The notes under the pieces are model-generated. The model did no database searches. It was not told where the DNA came from and saw only the letters and a list, made by a program, of their open reading frames with translations. Positions 1 to 8,606 of a DNA stretch of 64,000 nt are shown here, piece by piece. The position numbers and the translations under genes are program-made. The stretch's first letter is position 1, and each line of letters starts with the position of its first letter. Source of the stretch: Ruminiclostridium hungatei (GTDB lineage Bacteria > Bacillota > Clostridia > Acetivibrionales > DSM-1351); assembly GCF_002051585.1 (NCBI RefSeq), contig NZ_MZGX01000003.1, forward strand, positions 124,001-188,000, written 5' to 3'.

Positions 1-1238
1 CCCACAAAAACATTGCTGTATTCAGGCTCCTTTGCAAGCTTGTTTAAAACCGAATCAATATTTGCATTGGAATGGTTCAAGACAATATTCACCCGCTTAT
101 CACGGCTCTTTACTATCCTGTATATGCCTAAAGCCGCACCCAGACTGTCGATATCCGCATTTTCATGCCCCATTATAAGCACCGAAGGTGCCTGGTCTAT
201 CAACCCCCTGAGTGCATAGGCTATAACTCTGGCCTTTACCCTTGTCCGCTTTTCCAGCTCCCTGTTCCGGCCTCCGAAAAATCTGAAGTTGTCGCCGTCC
301 TTTATAACCACATGGTCTCCGCCCCTGCCAAGTGCTATATCTATACCTGCATAGGCATTTTGAAGATTTTCCACTATGGTGGGTGCATTGATGCCCATAC
401 CTATACTCAGCGTTACAGGAATTTTATTCCCTAGATTTATCTCCTTGACGGTTTCAAGTATTTCAAACTTCTTCTCTTCCAGCTCCTTTAAATACTTAAA
501 GGCATGAATACACAAATACTTGTCCCTTTCAAACTTCTTCAGGATACCTCCCGTATGGCTTATCCAACTGGTGATTTTCTTTTCAATCTCAGCCATCATC
601 TGAGGCCTTTTCGAATCTTCCAGGCTCTGCATCAGATCATCATAGTTATCAACAACAATGACGCCCACCGTGTTTTTGTTGTCCTCAAACCGCTGCCTTT
701 CATTTATCAGGTCGGTATTGTCAACAAAGTAAAGCATTATTATAACGCTTTCCTTATCGTTATTGTCATCTACCTTCACAAGATTTCCCAGCACTGAATA
801 ATACCTGCTGCTGATGGTCACATCCTTTGAGATATTGATGCTGTCCCCTTCTGTAAGCTGAGGCCGTATTTCAGTAACAAGATTTGCCACAGTCCTCTGC
901 AGAAAATTGTCATCTTCAAAAATGCCCTTAAAGGAGGAATTATACCAGACAGTGGTGCCGTCCAGCTCCGCAAGCACCAGCGGCATTGGAAAGTTAAGCA
1001 GAGTATCCTTCGTTGCACAGTCAATGTTAAAGGTCAGTGTCTCTATGTATTTTGTTATTTCTCTATTCCTTATGTGGTTTGATTTGTAGTTGTATATAAC
1101 AAGAAAAATAAACAGGACAAACCCCGGAATAGCCACTAATGGATTTAATATTGTAATTATCACAATCAAGAATAAAATTACCAAAAGATAGAAACCGGCT
1201 TTTGGTATAAAAATGCGTGATAGTTTTTTGTTATCCAT
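1..1238 (-). CDS. gdpP: Cyclic-di-AMP phosphodiesterase GdpP (YybT), 5' part only
   Basis: Partial gene: about 412 N-terminal residues are visible and the rest runs off the left edge. The order fits GdpP. Two hydrophobic segments lie in the first 55 residues, then a PAS-like region, a degenerate GGDEF-like region, and the start of a DHH phosphoesterase domain at the window edge, where MGHENADIDSLGAA is the DHH family's MGHxxxDxDSxG metal-binding motif. Family members hydrolyse c-di-AMP at the membrane and so affect cell-wall and potassium homeostasis. The start is the ATG at 1236-1238 (MDNKK), preceded by an AGGAG-like site. The hydrolytic DHH/DHHA1 core cannot be checked because it is mostly outside the window. 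Confidence 0.9.
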   Translation of the reverse strand, partial: MDNKKLSRIFIPKAGFYLLVILFLIVIITILNPLVAIPGFVLFIFLVIYNYKSNHIRNREITKYIETLTFNIDCATKDTLLNFPMPLVLAELDGTTVWYNSSFKGIFEDDNFLQRTVANLVTEIRPQLTEGDSINISKDVTISSRYYSVLGNLVKVDDNNDKESVIIMLYFVDNTDLINERQRFEDNKNTVGVIVVDNYDDLMQSLEDSKRPQMMAEIEKKITSWISHTGGILKKFERDKYLCIHAFKYLKELEEKKFEILETVKEINLGNKIPVTLSIGMGINAPTIVENLQNAYAGIDIALGRGGDHVVIKDGDNFRFFGGRNRELEKRTRVKARVIAYALRGLIDQAPSVLIMGHENADIDSLGAALGIYRIVKSRDKRVNIVLNHSNANIDSVLNKLAKEPEYSNVFV

Positions 1239-1265
1239 CTAAAATCTCCTCTTGCAGAACACTTC

Positions 1266-1610
1266 CTAGGCCCCTTGCCTCTTGCTTCTGGCACCGTTCA
1301 AATGCTTTGACAGCTCAGAGAGGTCACCATAATATTTTTCAACATCATGGTTCTCAACAAGACCCAGCCTGATCTTATTTTCGATTTTTGTTTCAATCGC
1401 TCTATAATTAATTCCAAATCGTTTTCCCAGCAGGTAACAGATTAAAATAATGTTGGCCAGTGTGTCTGACAGCGTATCGGATACCTCTTCGCGGACTCCG
1501 TTCACCAGAGCCTTGAATAAATTGGCAACATCCGTCAGAAGCTCGCTTTTCAGCCAATCAATAATTTTAACATTCCTGGTAATATCCAGTTGATTTTCAA
1601 ATAAAGCCAT
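1266..1610 (-). CDS. MazG-like family protein
   Basis: Small protein of 114 residues. The helical segment with SDTLANIILICYLLGKRFGINY resembles the small MazG-like proteins found next to gdpP and ribosomal genes in clostridia. MazG relatives are helical nucleotide pyrophosphohydrolases, but the classical EExxE metal-binding pattern is not evident here, so activity is uncertain. I chose the internal ATG at 1610 (MALFENQ) because GGGAGG lies 5 nt before it; the upstream in-frame ATG at 1643 has no such site. It lies 27 nt upstream of gdpP on the same strand, so the two are probably cotranscribed. Confidence 0.6.
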   Translation of the reverse strand: MALFENQLDITRNVKIIDWLKSELLTDVANLFKALVNGVREEVSDTLSDTLANIILICYLLGKRFGINYRAIETKIENKIRLGLVENHDVEKYYGDLSELSKHLNGARSKRQGA

Positions 1611-1743
1611 TTTAACCTCCCATAGCATGCGGCACCGGTACAATTAGTGATTCGTTCCTAAATTATACCACTTTTGAGGTTATTTGACTTCATTTCCCAA
1701 CTAAAACCCACAGGCTGAACAGAAATTTTAGTCTGCCAGCTTG

Positions 1744-2586
1744 TTATATTTTACCCGTAAACGCGGGATAAGAACCAATAAATTTGTAAAATGAAGTTTT
1801 TCTCTTTACCATGGTCAATGCATCAAATACATCCTGATTATTGATATGACCGTCTATATCAATAAAAAATATATACTGCCCCAGGGCATTTTTCGAAGGC
1901 CTTGACTCAATTCTTGACATATTTATATCCCACAGACTGAAAATGTCCAATATCCTGTAAAGGCTTCCCGGCCTGTTATCGGTTGAAAACACTATGGAGG
2001 TCTTGTCAAACCCCGTAGGGGCGCTTATGGACTTGGATACAATAACAAATCTTGTGTGATTGTTTTCCACATCCTGGACATTTCTCTCCAGCACCTCGAG
2101 ACCATATATTTTTGCAGCAATATTGGAGGTGACAGCAGCACAGGTACCATCGCCGTCAACCACCCTCTGCGCCGCTTTTGACGTACTGTTTTCCTCAAGC
2201 TGCACCGCTTCGGGAAATCTGGCATTCAGGAAGTTTCTGCACTGCCCCAGCGGCTGTGGATGTGACATGATTACGCTGATATTTTCCGCCTGTGTTCCCG
2301 GCTTTACCACAAGGTTCAGATTTACAGGTATTATAAACTCATCAACTATAAACAAATCCTCTTCCTTCGCCAGCACGTCCAGCGTCACATTAATGGCACC
2401 CTCAAGAGAATTTTCAATAGGTACGATTGCCTCATCCACCTGGTCGTTCTTAAGAGCAGATAAAACATCATTAATTGATGAATATTCCTTTAAATCATAT
2501 GATTTATTGTGTTCAGCCTTATACGCCTCGACAGCCTCATGAGAGAAGGTCCCCTTCGGCCCTAAAAAACCAATGCTTTTATCCAT
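1744..2586 (-). CDS. pheA: Prephenate dehydratase
   Basis: 280 residues, the length of a stand-alone bacterial prephenate dehydratase. It converts prephenate to phenylpyruvate in phenylalanine synthesis. The N-terminus MDKSIGFLGPKGTFSHEAV is the family signature. NHTRFVIVS contains the catalytic TRF motif. The C-terminal ACT domain begins with TSIVFSTDNRPGSLYRIL and carries ESRP, where phenylalanine normally binds for feedback inhibition. There is no chorismate mutase domain, so that step must be encoded elsewhere. The gene is monocistronic by appearance and is divergent from the DUF2461 gene. Confidence 0.95.
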   Translation of the reverse strand: MDKSIGFLGPKGTFSHEAVEAYKAEHNKSYDLKEYSSINDVLSALKNDQVDEAIVPIENSLEGAINVTLDVLAKEEDLFIVDEFIIPVNLNLVVKPGTQAENISVIMSHPQPLGQCRNFLNARFPEAVQLEENSTSKAAQRVVDGDGTCAAVTSNIAAKIYGLEVLERNVQDVENNHTRFVIVSKSISAPTGFDKTSIVFSTDNRPGSLYRILDIFSLWDINMSRIESRPSKNALGQYIFFIDIDGHINNQDVFDALTMVKRKTSFYKFIGSYPAFTGKI

Positions 2587-2787
2587 CTACCTAAAATATC
2601 CATCCTTTATTTTAACAATATTATATAAAAATCTAATCCGACAATAATATATAATATCATTCTTTGCCTATTTTTCCAACAAGAATGTTGGTTATTGCTT
2701 TTTAACATTATTTCTGTCAAAATAAAAAAAGAACAGGTGTTTGAACTTACTGCTTACATGCTGCATAGCGGCGGAACGGAGATGTAT

Positions 2788-3462
2788 ATGAGTTTTGGAG
2801 GTATTACGGGAGATGCGCTTCGCTTTCTCTTTGAAAATAGAATGAACAACAGCAAGGATTGGTATGACAGCCACAAGGCCGACTATAAAAAATATGTATA
2901 TAATCCCTTTGCAGAGCTGATAACCGAGCTTGCCCCTACTATGCTTGAAATCGACAGCCAGCTTATTACTCTTCCCTCAAAGCTTATTTCAAGAGTCAGG
3001 CGGGATACCCGGTTTACAAAGGATAAGACCCTTTACAGAGACAATGTATGGCTGGTTTTTCTCAGAGATAAATCCCTTATGTCCACAGCCCCCTGTTTCT
3101 GGTTTGGAATAGACCAGAAGGGTTCCAGCTATGGAATAGGCTATTACGGTGCTGAACCGTCTTCCATGGCAAATATGCGCGAAATGATAGTAAACGGGCA
3201 TCCGGCCTTTCTTATGGCCCAGAAGTATTACGAAGCCCAGAATACGTTTATTATTGGAGGAGATTCGTACAAGAGGAGCAAATATCCTGAGCAGCCTGAG
3301 AACATCAGAACCTGGCTGGACAGAAAAAACATTTATTTCGAGGCTGTACAAAACAATTTTGAGCTGGCTTTTTCAAAGGAGCTTCCCCAGGTATTAAAGA
3401 AGGGTTTTAAGGAATTGAAGCCCATATATGACTTTTTGTGTGTTGTGGAGTCAAGAATTTAG
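2788..3462 (+). CDS. DUF2461 family protein
   Basis: 224-residue cytoplasmic protein of the DUF2461/TIGR02453 family, whose function is not established. Recognisable family features are FLFENRMNNSKDWYDSHKADY near the N-terminus (residues about 11-31), the RVRRDTRFTKDKTLYRDN stretch, and the closing region PIYDFL. The start is placed at the ATG at 2788 because GGAG lies 6 nt before it. An ATG at 2782 overlaps the ribosome-binding site, and an upstream start at 2695 would add an unlikely leader. It is followed directly by a strong bidirectional terminator. Confidence 0.8.
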   Translation: MSFGGITGDALRFLFENRMNNSKDWYDSHKADYKKYVYNPFAELITELAPTMLEIDSQLITLPSKLISRVRRDTRFTKDKTLYRDNVWLVFLRDKSLMSTAPCFWFGIDQKGSSYGIGYYGAEPSSMANMREMIVNGHPAFLMAQKYYEAQNTFIIGGDSYKRSKYPEQPENIRTWLDRKNIYFEAVQNNFELAFSKELPQVLKKGFKELKPIYDFLCVVESRI

Positions 3463-3476
3463 ACAGATATGATGTT

Positions 3477-3514
3477 AAAAAACCCGTCCGGCTGAAAATC
3501 CGGACGGGTTTTTT
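3477..3514. terminator. Bidirectional intrinsic terminator
   Basis: Perfect 11-bp stem AACCCGTCCGG (3481-3491) and CCGGACGGGTT (3500-3510) with an 8-nt loop. It is flanked by A6 on the left and T6 on the right, so both strands carry a U-tract. It lies between the convergent DUF2461 gene (+) and the rpsF-ssb-rpsR operon (-). Confidence 0.93.
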
Positions 3515-3577
3515 ACTATAAATTATATTTTCCCATATTTATTACATAAGCCAATTAAGCTAGCAGGCTTTTCTATA

Positions 3578-3871
3578 TTATTCCGCAGTATATGGAAGCA
3601 AAGCAATGTGTCTTGCTCTCTTCACGGCAACTGTCAACTGACGCTGGTGCTTGGCACAGTTTCCTGATATTCTTCTGGGAAGAATCTTACCTCTTTCAGA
3701 AACGTACTTTCTAAGCTTGGAAACATCTTTATAATCTATATCGGTAGCCTTGTCAACACAGAATGCGCAAACTTTCTTCTTTGCTCTTCTCATTCTCATG
3801 CCGCCTTTGCCTTCGCCCTTATCATAATCAGCTCTATCGTTTCTTCTGTTATCTCTCTTTGGTCCTGGCAT
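3578..3871 (-). CDS. rpsR: 30S ribosomal protein S18
   Basis: 97 residues. The conserved core includes [33 protein letters not shown] and the tail [22 protein letters not shown]18 pairs with S6 on the small-subunit platform. The N-terminal extension of about 25 residues is rich in charged residues and glycine, as in many clostridia. GGAGG precedes the ATG at 3871. It is the last gene of the rpsF-ssb-rpsR operon, a layout typical of Firmicutes. Confidence 0.98.
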   Translation of the reverse strand: MPGPKRDNRRNDRADYDKGEGKGGMRMRRAKKKVCAFCVDKATDIDYKDVSKLRKYVSERGKILPRRISGNCAKHQRQLTVAVKRARHIALLPYTAE

Positions 3872-3968
3872 TTGAAAATCCTCCTTTCATGTACCATGTC
3901 TATGGTACTGATTATAATTTATGAATCGTTCGTTGAATTTTTACATTAAGACCACCTTAAGCTTACGC

Positions 3969-4400
3969 TTAAAATGGGAGCTCATCGTCCTCATCCATTG
4001 GATAAAAACCATCCCCTGATGATGCAGGATTTTCGGTATAAGTTCTGGGTGCCGGACTTCCGCCTCCCGCCTCTCCGCTTCTCTTGCTGTCGGCAAAATA
4101 GGTTTCATCAGCTACCACTTCCGTAACGTAATGGCGCTTTCCCTCATTGTCATCCCAGGTTCTGGTCTGAAGCCTTCCAACAATAGCCACCTGCATTCCC
4201 TTTGTGAAATACTTTCCACAAAACTCAGCAGTCTTGTTCCATGCTACGATATTTATGAAATCAGCCTGAGGCTGACCTTCCTTTGCAGTAGCACGTCTGT
4301 TTACAGCAATGGAAAAGCTTGCAACTGCCGTGTTATTTCCACTTGTGTATCTCAGATCAGGATCCTTGGTAAGTCTTCCCATTAATACTACCTTGTTCAT
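3969..4400 (-). CDS. ssb: Single-stranded DNA-binding protein
   Basis: 143 residues. The OB fold starts MNKVVLMGRLTKDPDLRYT and contains the family block FINIVAWNKTAEFCGKYFTKG. A flexible Gly/Pro/Ser linker leads to the acidic tip MDEDDELPF, the docking site for partners of DNA replication and repair. It lies between rpsF and rpsR in the standard operon. Confidence 0.97.
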   Translation of the reverse strand: MNKVVLMGRLTKDPDLRYTSGNNTAVASFSIAVNRRATAKEGQPQADFINIVAWNKTAEFCGKYFTKGMQVAIVGRLQTRTWDDNEGKRHYVTEVVADETYFADSKRSGEAGGGSPAPRTYTENPASSGDGFYPMDEDDELPF

Positions 4401-4516
4401 ACTAACCTTCCCTTCACGTGTAGCGTGCTAATGCACTGAGCACGTAGACAATAGCATATATATGATACTTTTTCCCTTGTGAAGTCAAAATGTATCACTT
4501 AAGCCATTCTTCATTA

Positions 4517-4801
4517 TTAGTCCTTAGCTATTATTATATACTTAAGGATTCCTTCAGTGATTTTGTAAACTCTTTCCAATTCAGCCGGAAAACTTGGCTC
4601 AGATGAGAAATTAGCAAGCACATAATAACCTTCGTTCTTGTCATCTATTTCATAAGCAAGCTTTCTTTTACCCCACTCATCAATAGTTTCAAGCTGAGCT
4701 GAAGTTTCGAGAATATTCTTAAATTTTTCAACTAGGGCCTTTGTGGATTCTTCTCCAACCTCTGAATTGACTATAAAGATAGTTTCATACTTTTTTAACA
4801 T
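4517..4801 (-). CDS. rpsF: 30S ribosomal protein S6
   Basis: 94 residues, typical S6 length. It starts MLKKYETIFIVNSEVGEE and has the conserved WGKRKLAYEIDDKNEGYYVLANFSS block. GGGGAGG is placed 7 nt before the ATG. It is the first gene of the operon with ssb and rpsR. Its untranslated leader holds a hairpin followed by CCG, which may serve autoregulation by the S6:S18 pair. Confidence 0.97.
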   Translation of the reverse strand: MLKKYETIFIVNSEVGEESTKALVEKFKNILETSAQLETIDEWGKRKLAYEIDDKNEGYYVLANFSSEPSFPAELERVYKITEGILKYIIIAKD

Positions 4802-4819
4802 TACCGGTCACCTCCCCTC

Positions 4820-4860
4820 GGACTTTACGGCTCTGTATCAAGAGTACAGAGCAAGGATGT
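4820..4860 (-). promoter_or_regulatory. Possible S6:S18 autoregulatory leader
   Basis: On the minus strand an 8-bp perfect hairpin (GCTCTGTA at 4852-4845 and TACAGAGC at 4837-4830, 7-nt loop) is followed immediately by CCG (4830-4828) and then the rpsF ribosome-binding site. Established S6:S18 leaders present a CCG next to a helix mimicking the 16S rRNA site. The match here is by pattern and position only; I could not fold or align it. Confidence 0.45.
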
Positions 4861-5014
4861 AAATATTTATTTGTACGGAAAAACCTTTTCCACATACAAT
4901 GTTGTATTTTAACACATTTATTTAAAATAGGCAATATTTTTTTACCATATTATTTTTCTTTACAAAATTACTTAAATATCCCGGAGGAGGTATTAATATG
5001 CCGCCAAATATTTG

Positions 5015-5068
5015 AAGCCTGTGTAAACGCCGGGATACAGTTCCCTTTCCGGCTATCTGCACAGGCTT
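5015..5068. terminator. Hairpin downstream of the nucleoside operon
   Basis: Two-part hairpin: AAGCCTGTG (5015-5023) with CACAGGCTT (5060-5068), and inside it GCCGG (5029-5033) with CCGGC (5049-5053). It lies just past the last gene of the minus-strand operon (ending at 5092), so it may end that transcript. The U-tract on that strand is poor. Confidence 0.5.
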
Positions 5069-5091
5069 TATGGCAGCAAATGATTTGCAGC

Positions 5092-5814
5092 TTATTTACT
5101 GCAGGTTTTCTTAAACAATGCTATTGTTTCTTTCATTTTTGGTATATCATCGTGCAGTTTAAGTACGGTACTGCCTACAAAAACTCCATCTGCTCCCGCA
5201 TCTCTTGCCATCTGAATGTCTTCCGGAGTGTAAATGCCCACACCGCAGTATATCTCTCTGTCGATTCCCTGTGCTTTCAGGTGATCTATGCAGTGCTTCA
5301 AAGTGGGATACGCAGGATTGATATTGTTTGTGGTGGGCTTTGCCTGCATGTATACAAAACCGTTTGACAGGCTGGCAGCCCGGACCTCCTTTTCGTCCAT
5401 ATGGAACTGCACATAGCAGGATATTTTTATACCGTTTTCAACAAGCCTGCTCTTTACTTCCTCATTATGGCTTCCAACATAGATAAGGTCCTTCATATTA
5501 TTATCCGTGCAGAATTTCACAAACCGCTCCAGTCCTATTTCCAGGATGGTGTTCTCATATGAGAGAAGTATGAACTTTGCTCCGGGATGGGTATTTTTAA
5601 TTTTTACAATGCCCTCCATGTACCTGCTGTAGTCATTGCAGGCCTCAAGCGCCTCCTTCATACGGTTGGCTATATACTCACCCTCAAGATAAGGGTCGGA
5701 AGAAGGAAAATCAACCTCTATAATATCGCAGCCTGCCTGAATATAATTTTCAGCCATTTCAACGCTTGACTCTATTGTTGGATATCCATTGGATAAATAG
5801 CATATCAGTTTCAC
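5092..5814 (-). CDS. TrpA-like TIM-barrel protein, likely aldolase-type lyase
   Basis: 240 residues related to the tryptophan synthase alpha subunit. The C-terminal phosphate-binding part is well kept: GVGIYTPEDIQMARDAGADG followed by VFVGSTV. Glu33, in IIEVDFPSSDP, aligns by eye with catalytic Glu49 of TrpA. The partner Asp60, in the usual ADGP, is replaced by Glu44 (LEGE), and the loop-6 region reads FVYMQAKPTTNN instead of the RxGxTG type. No trpB or other trp gene is near, and it is the last gene of a nucleoside uptake operon. I infer a lyase or aldolase acting on another phosphorylated compound, not tryptophan synthesis. The GTG at 5814 is chosen because GGAGG sits 5 nt before it. Confidence 0.7.
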   Translation of the reverse strand: MKLICYLSNGYPTIESSVEMAENYIQAGCDIIEVDFPSSDPYLEGEYIANRMKEALEACNDYSRYMEGIVKIKNTHPGAKFILLSYENTILEIGLERFVKFCTDNNMKDLIYVGSHNEEVKSRLVENGIKISCYVQFHMDEKEVRAASLSNGFVYMQAKPTTNNINPAYPTLKHCIDHLKAQGIDREIYCGVGIYTPEDIQMARDAGADGVFVGSTVLKLHDDIPKMKETIALFKKTCSK

Positions 5815-5835
5815 AGTAACCTCCAAAAGCTGTAT

Positions 5836-6990
5836 TTACACTTCCTGTGCTCTATATATTTTCTTAAATAATATCTGCATTTGACCCAGGTCAGGTATAA
5901 CGGGATTTGTTTTTGTACATCCGTCCTTCAAGGCCATTTCTGCCATGGCTCCAAGCATTTCCATATATTTTGTTTCGTCCGGAACCAGCTCTGAGATATT
6001 TGAAGGAATACCTATAAACTTGTTCAGGTCGGTAACCACCTTTATAAGATCAACGGCACCCAGCTCCCTTGCCAGCTCTGAATATGCAGCTTTTGCTGTG
6101 TTATCCTCCAGATTGAAGGTCATGACATATGGAAGTATTATTGCATCCGCCAGCCCGTGGGATATGCCGAAATAGCTGCCCAGTGTGTGAGCCATGGAAT
6201 GTACAATACCAAGAGATACATTTGTGAATGCAAGTCCTGCGGTCATGGAAGCATTCAGTATAATCTCCCGGTACTCCATATGGGTTCCGTCGGAATATGC
6301 CTTGGGGAGATTAAGTATTATATCCCTCGCCGCATTCCTTGCCAATATATTGCTCAGGTAGTTGGCCCTCTTTGACACAAGTGCTTCCAAAGCATGGGTC
6401 AGTGCATCCATACCTGTTTCTGCCGTAATTTTTGCAGGCATTGTAGCAGTTGCTTCAGGATCGCAGATAGCGATATCCGGCATCATTTCCATATTGCCTA
6501 TGCCATATTTTATATGCGTATCATCGTCTGTAATGACCACAGAGCGGCTTACCTCGCTGGCTGTTCCGCTGGTTGACGGTATGCAGACCAATATGGCCTT
6601 ATTTCTCAGCTTTGGGACAGGATTCGGAGGAACGATATCCTTTAAGGTTTTCAATCGGGGATGCTCGTAATACACCCACATGGCCTTTGCTGCATCCATT
6701 GCAGAACCGCCCCCCAAACCGATTATTATATCCGGCTGTTCCCGCCTCATGGCCTCTGCACCCCTATAAACCGTGCTGAACATTGGATCGGGCTCAACTC
6801 CTTCAAAAACAGAGCTGTCTATTCCCGCTTCTTTTAAATAATCCATGGTTTTCTGCAAAATTCCGCTCTTTTTCATACTTGAGCCACCGGTGACAATAAA
6901 AGCCTTCTTTCCTTTAAGGCTCTTCAGGTGCTCAAGCGCCCCCCTTCCGAACATCAACTCGCTTCCCGCAAGTTTCATCGGCCTCATCAT
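5836..6990 (-). CDS. Iron-containing alcohol dehydrogenase
   Basis: 384 residues, family III (Fe-ADH) length. The dinucleotide-binding motif is GLGGGSAMDAAKAMW (about residues 91-105). GTASEVSRSVVITDD follows. The metal-site histidines lie in DALTHALEALVS and in the block GIVHSMAHTLGSYFGISH. These enzymes reduce aldehydes or oxidise alcohols with NAD(P)H in the cytoplasm. Here the substrate is probably an aldehyde or alcohol made from the sugar part of a nucleoside by its operon partners; that is inference. AAAGGA precedes the ATG. Confidence 0.88.
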   Translation of the reverse strand: MMRPMKLAGSELMFGRGALEHLKSLKGKKAFIVTGGSSMKKSGILQKTMDYLKEAGIDSSVFEGVEPDPMFSTVYRGAEAMRREQPDIIIGLGGGSAMDAAKAMWVYYEHPRLKTLKDIVPPNPVPKLRNKAILVCIPSTSGTASEVSRSVVITDDDTHIKYGIGNMEMMPDIAICDPEATATMPAKITAETGMDALTHALEALVSKRANYLSNILARNAARDIILNLPKAYSDGTHMEYREIILNASMTAGLAFTNVSLGIVHSMAHTLGSYFGISHGLADAIILPYVMTFNLEDNTAKAAYSELARELGAVDLIKVVTDLNKFIGIPSNISELVPDETKYMEMLGAMAEMALKDGCTKTNPVIPDLGQMQILFKKIYRAQEV

Positions 6991-7061
6991 ACATATCAGT
7001 CCTTTTTCTAGTTATATTTTTAGTAAGCTTTCATCAAATCGGTATCAGACCCCTGGACCTC

Positions 7062-7850
7062 CTATGAGTTCAAGGCCTCAATAAGCCGGGTGCAAAGCTC
7101 CGGCGAGACAGGATTTTCTATAATCCCGCCTTCTTTCAGACTGGAACCCACTATGGCACCGTCTGCAATTTGTAGCTGTTCCTTTATATTGGAGGTTTTG
7201 ACACCGCTTCCGGCAATGATGGGAAGCTTTGTTATCTTTTTTACCCTCTTTATAATGTCAATGGGAGTTTCAACTCCTATATGAGTTCCGGTTACAATGA
7301 TTGCATCAGCACCGCAGGCCTCGGCGGCCTTTGCGGAATCCTCTATCGTCACGTGGGGGAGCAGCATATGTGTGTGCTTGACCTGGATGTCCGCCAGAAT
7401 TTTTACATTTTCCGCCTGGAGATTTTTCCGGAACTTCATAGCAGCACGGGCACACGGTGAAATGATGCCTCCAAAGAATTCAACGGTATCCACAAATACA
7501 GGTATTCTCACAAACCCGGCATCCACAGCCTTGGCGATGGAAAATGCCGTTGCATAATCATTCATTGCCGCATCTATTCCCACCGGTATGGTTACATTCT
7601 GGGCTACAATAGCACTGATGGCGGCCAGTGCACAGGACTGCTCAATATCCAGATTTATGCCAAAGGTTCCGTCACCCATATTTTCAATTATTATGGCGTC
7701 CATTCCCGACTTTTCCAGTGTTATGGCATCCCTTACAGCCTGCTCCGTCACCTTTTTCATATCGCCGCAGAAATTTGGTGTTCCGGGCAGTGCAAGGCAA
7801 TGTACCATCCCTATTACAAGACTTTTATCCTTAAAATTTAACTCCTTCAT
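7062..7850 (-). CDS. BtpA/SgcQ family TIM-barrel protein
   Basis: 262 residues. The start KSLVIGMVHCLALPGTPNF and the segment GMDAIIIENMGDGTFG are hallmarks of the BtpA/SgcQ family. The family is named from a cyanobacterial photosystem I biogenesis factor and E. coli SgcQ, but its chemistry is unknown. The end GADAIIVTGTHIG and ITKLPIIAGSGVKTSNI looks like a phosphate-binding TIM-barrel end. Its start overlaps the phosphorylase stop by 4 nt, implying translational coupling and a shared pathway with nucleoside cleavage. Confidence 0.85.
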   Translation of the reverse strand: MKELNFKDKSLVIGMVHCLALPGTPNFCGDMKKVTEQAVRDAITLEKSGMDAIIIENMGDGTFGINLDIEQSCALAAISAIVAQNVTIPVGIDAAMNDYATAFSIAKAVDAGFVRIPVFVDTVEFFGGIISPCARAAMKFRKNLQAENVKILADIQVKHTHMLLPHVTIEDSAKAAEACGADAIIVTGTHIGVETPIDIIKRVKKITKLPIIAGSGVKTSNIKEQLQIADGAIVGSSLKEGGIIENPVSPELCTRLIEALNS

Positions 7851-8605
7851 TTCCCTGCCACCTCTCTGTCATAAATTACAAGCCCGTCAAGAGCTATCCT
7901 GCATAAATCCTCTTCCGACTTTGTGCGGGCATCCCCCTTCAGAAAATCCTTCAGATTTTCAAGAACAGTAGTCATTGTGACAATACAGCCCTTTATGCCC
8001 ATGAGGTTTGCCAATACCAGCATACAGCTTGACTCCATATCCACCGCTGAAATATTGTATTTTTTAAGAGCCTCAAAGGTTTGACCAATATCCCTGTTCA
8101 TCTTTTCAGACAAACGTGAATCACGCATCTGGCTGTAAAACCCGTCCATGGTGCAGGTAATTCCGTTCACATATTCCCTGCCGTTTTCCAGTGTGCTTTT
8201 ATTCATGCAGTTAATCAGGCCTATATCTGCAACCGCCGGAAAGGACTCCGGCACGTATGTTTTACTGGTGGCTTCCTCCCTCATTGCCCCTGTGGGGATA
8301 ATAAGCTTTCCCAGCAGGTCGTCCTTCAAACCCATGGTGGTGCCCATACGCACAGCTACCTCCATGCCGCACTGGTACATTTCCTCCATGGCAATGGCGG
8401 CCGAGGGAGCACCTATCCCTGTGGAGGTAACGGTTATCCTGACCCCTTTATACCAGCCGGTATAAGTGTTGAATTCCCTGGCAAAGGCTATATGCCTTAC
8501 ATCCTCCAGTTGCTTTGCCACGGTTTCCACCCTCCAGGGATCTCCTGAAAACAGCACATATTTAGCTATATCTTTTTCCTCTGTTTTTGAATATAAAGTC
8601 TGCAT
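7847..8605 (-). CDS. Uridine phosphorylase-like nucleoside phosphorylase
   Basis: 252 residues of the NP-I family. It would cleave a nucleoside with phosphate into base and (deoxy)ribose 1-phosphate. GDPWRV (21-26) matches the phosphate-loop GDPxRV. VDMES (188-192) is the family ribose-binding motif. FYSQMR puts Gln159 and Arg161 where E. coli uridine phosphorylase has Gln166 and Arg168, the residues that read uracil, so a pyrimidine nucleoside is the likely substrate (inference). The ATG at 8605 follows GGGAGAAGAG; a longer reading into the kinase gene has no comparable site. It begins 1 nt past the kinase stop. Confidence 0.85.
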   Translation of the reverse strand: MQTLYSKTEEKDIAKYVLFSGDPWRVETVAKQLEDVRHIAFAREFNTYTGWYKGVRITVTSTGIGAPSAAIAMEEMYQCGMEVAVRMGTTMGLKDDLLGKLIIPTGAMREEATSKTYVPESFPAVADIGLINCMNKSTLENGREYVNGITCTMDGFYSQMRDSRLSEKMNRDIGQTFEALKKYNISAVDMESSCMLVLANLMGIKGCIVTMTTVLENLKDFLKGDARTKSEEDLCRIALDGLVIYDREVAGK

Positions 8606-8606
8606 T

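Noticed and set aside
5092-5814. Annotation as true tryptophan synthase alpha subunit
   Set aside because: No trp neighbours, changed Asp60 equivalent and changed substrate loop; only the fold relation is supported.
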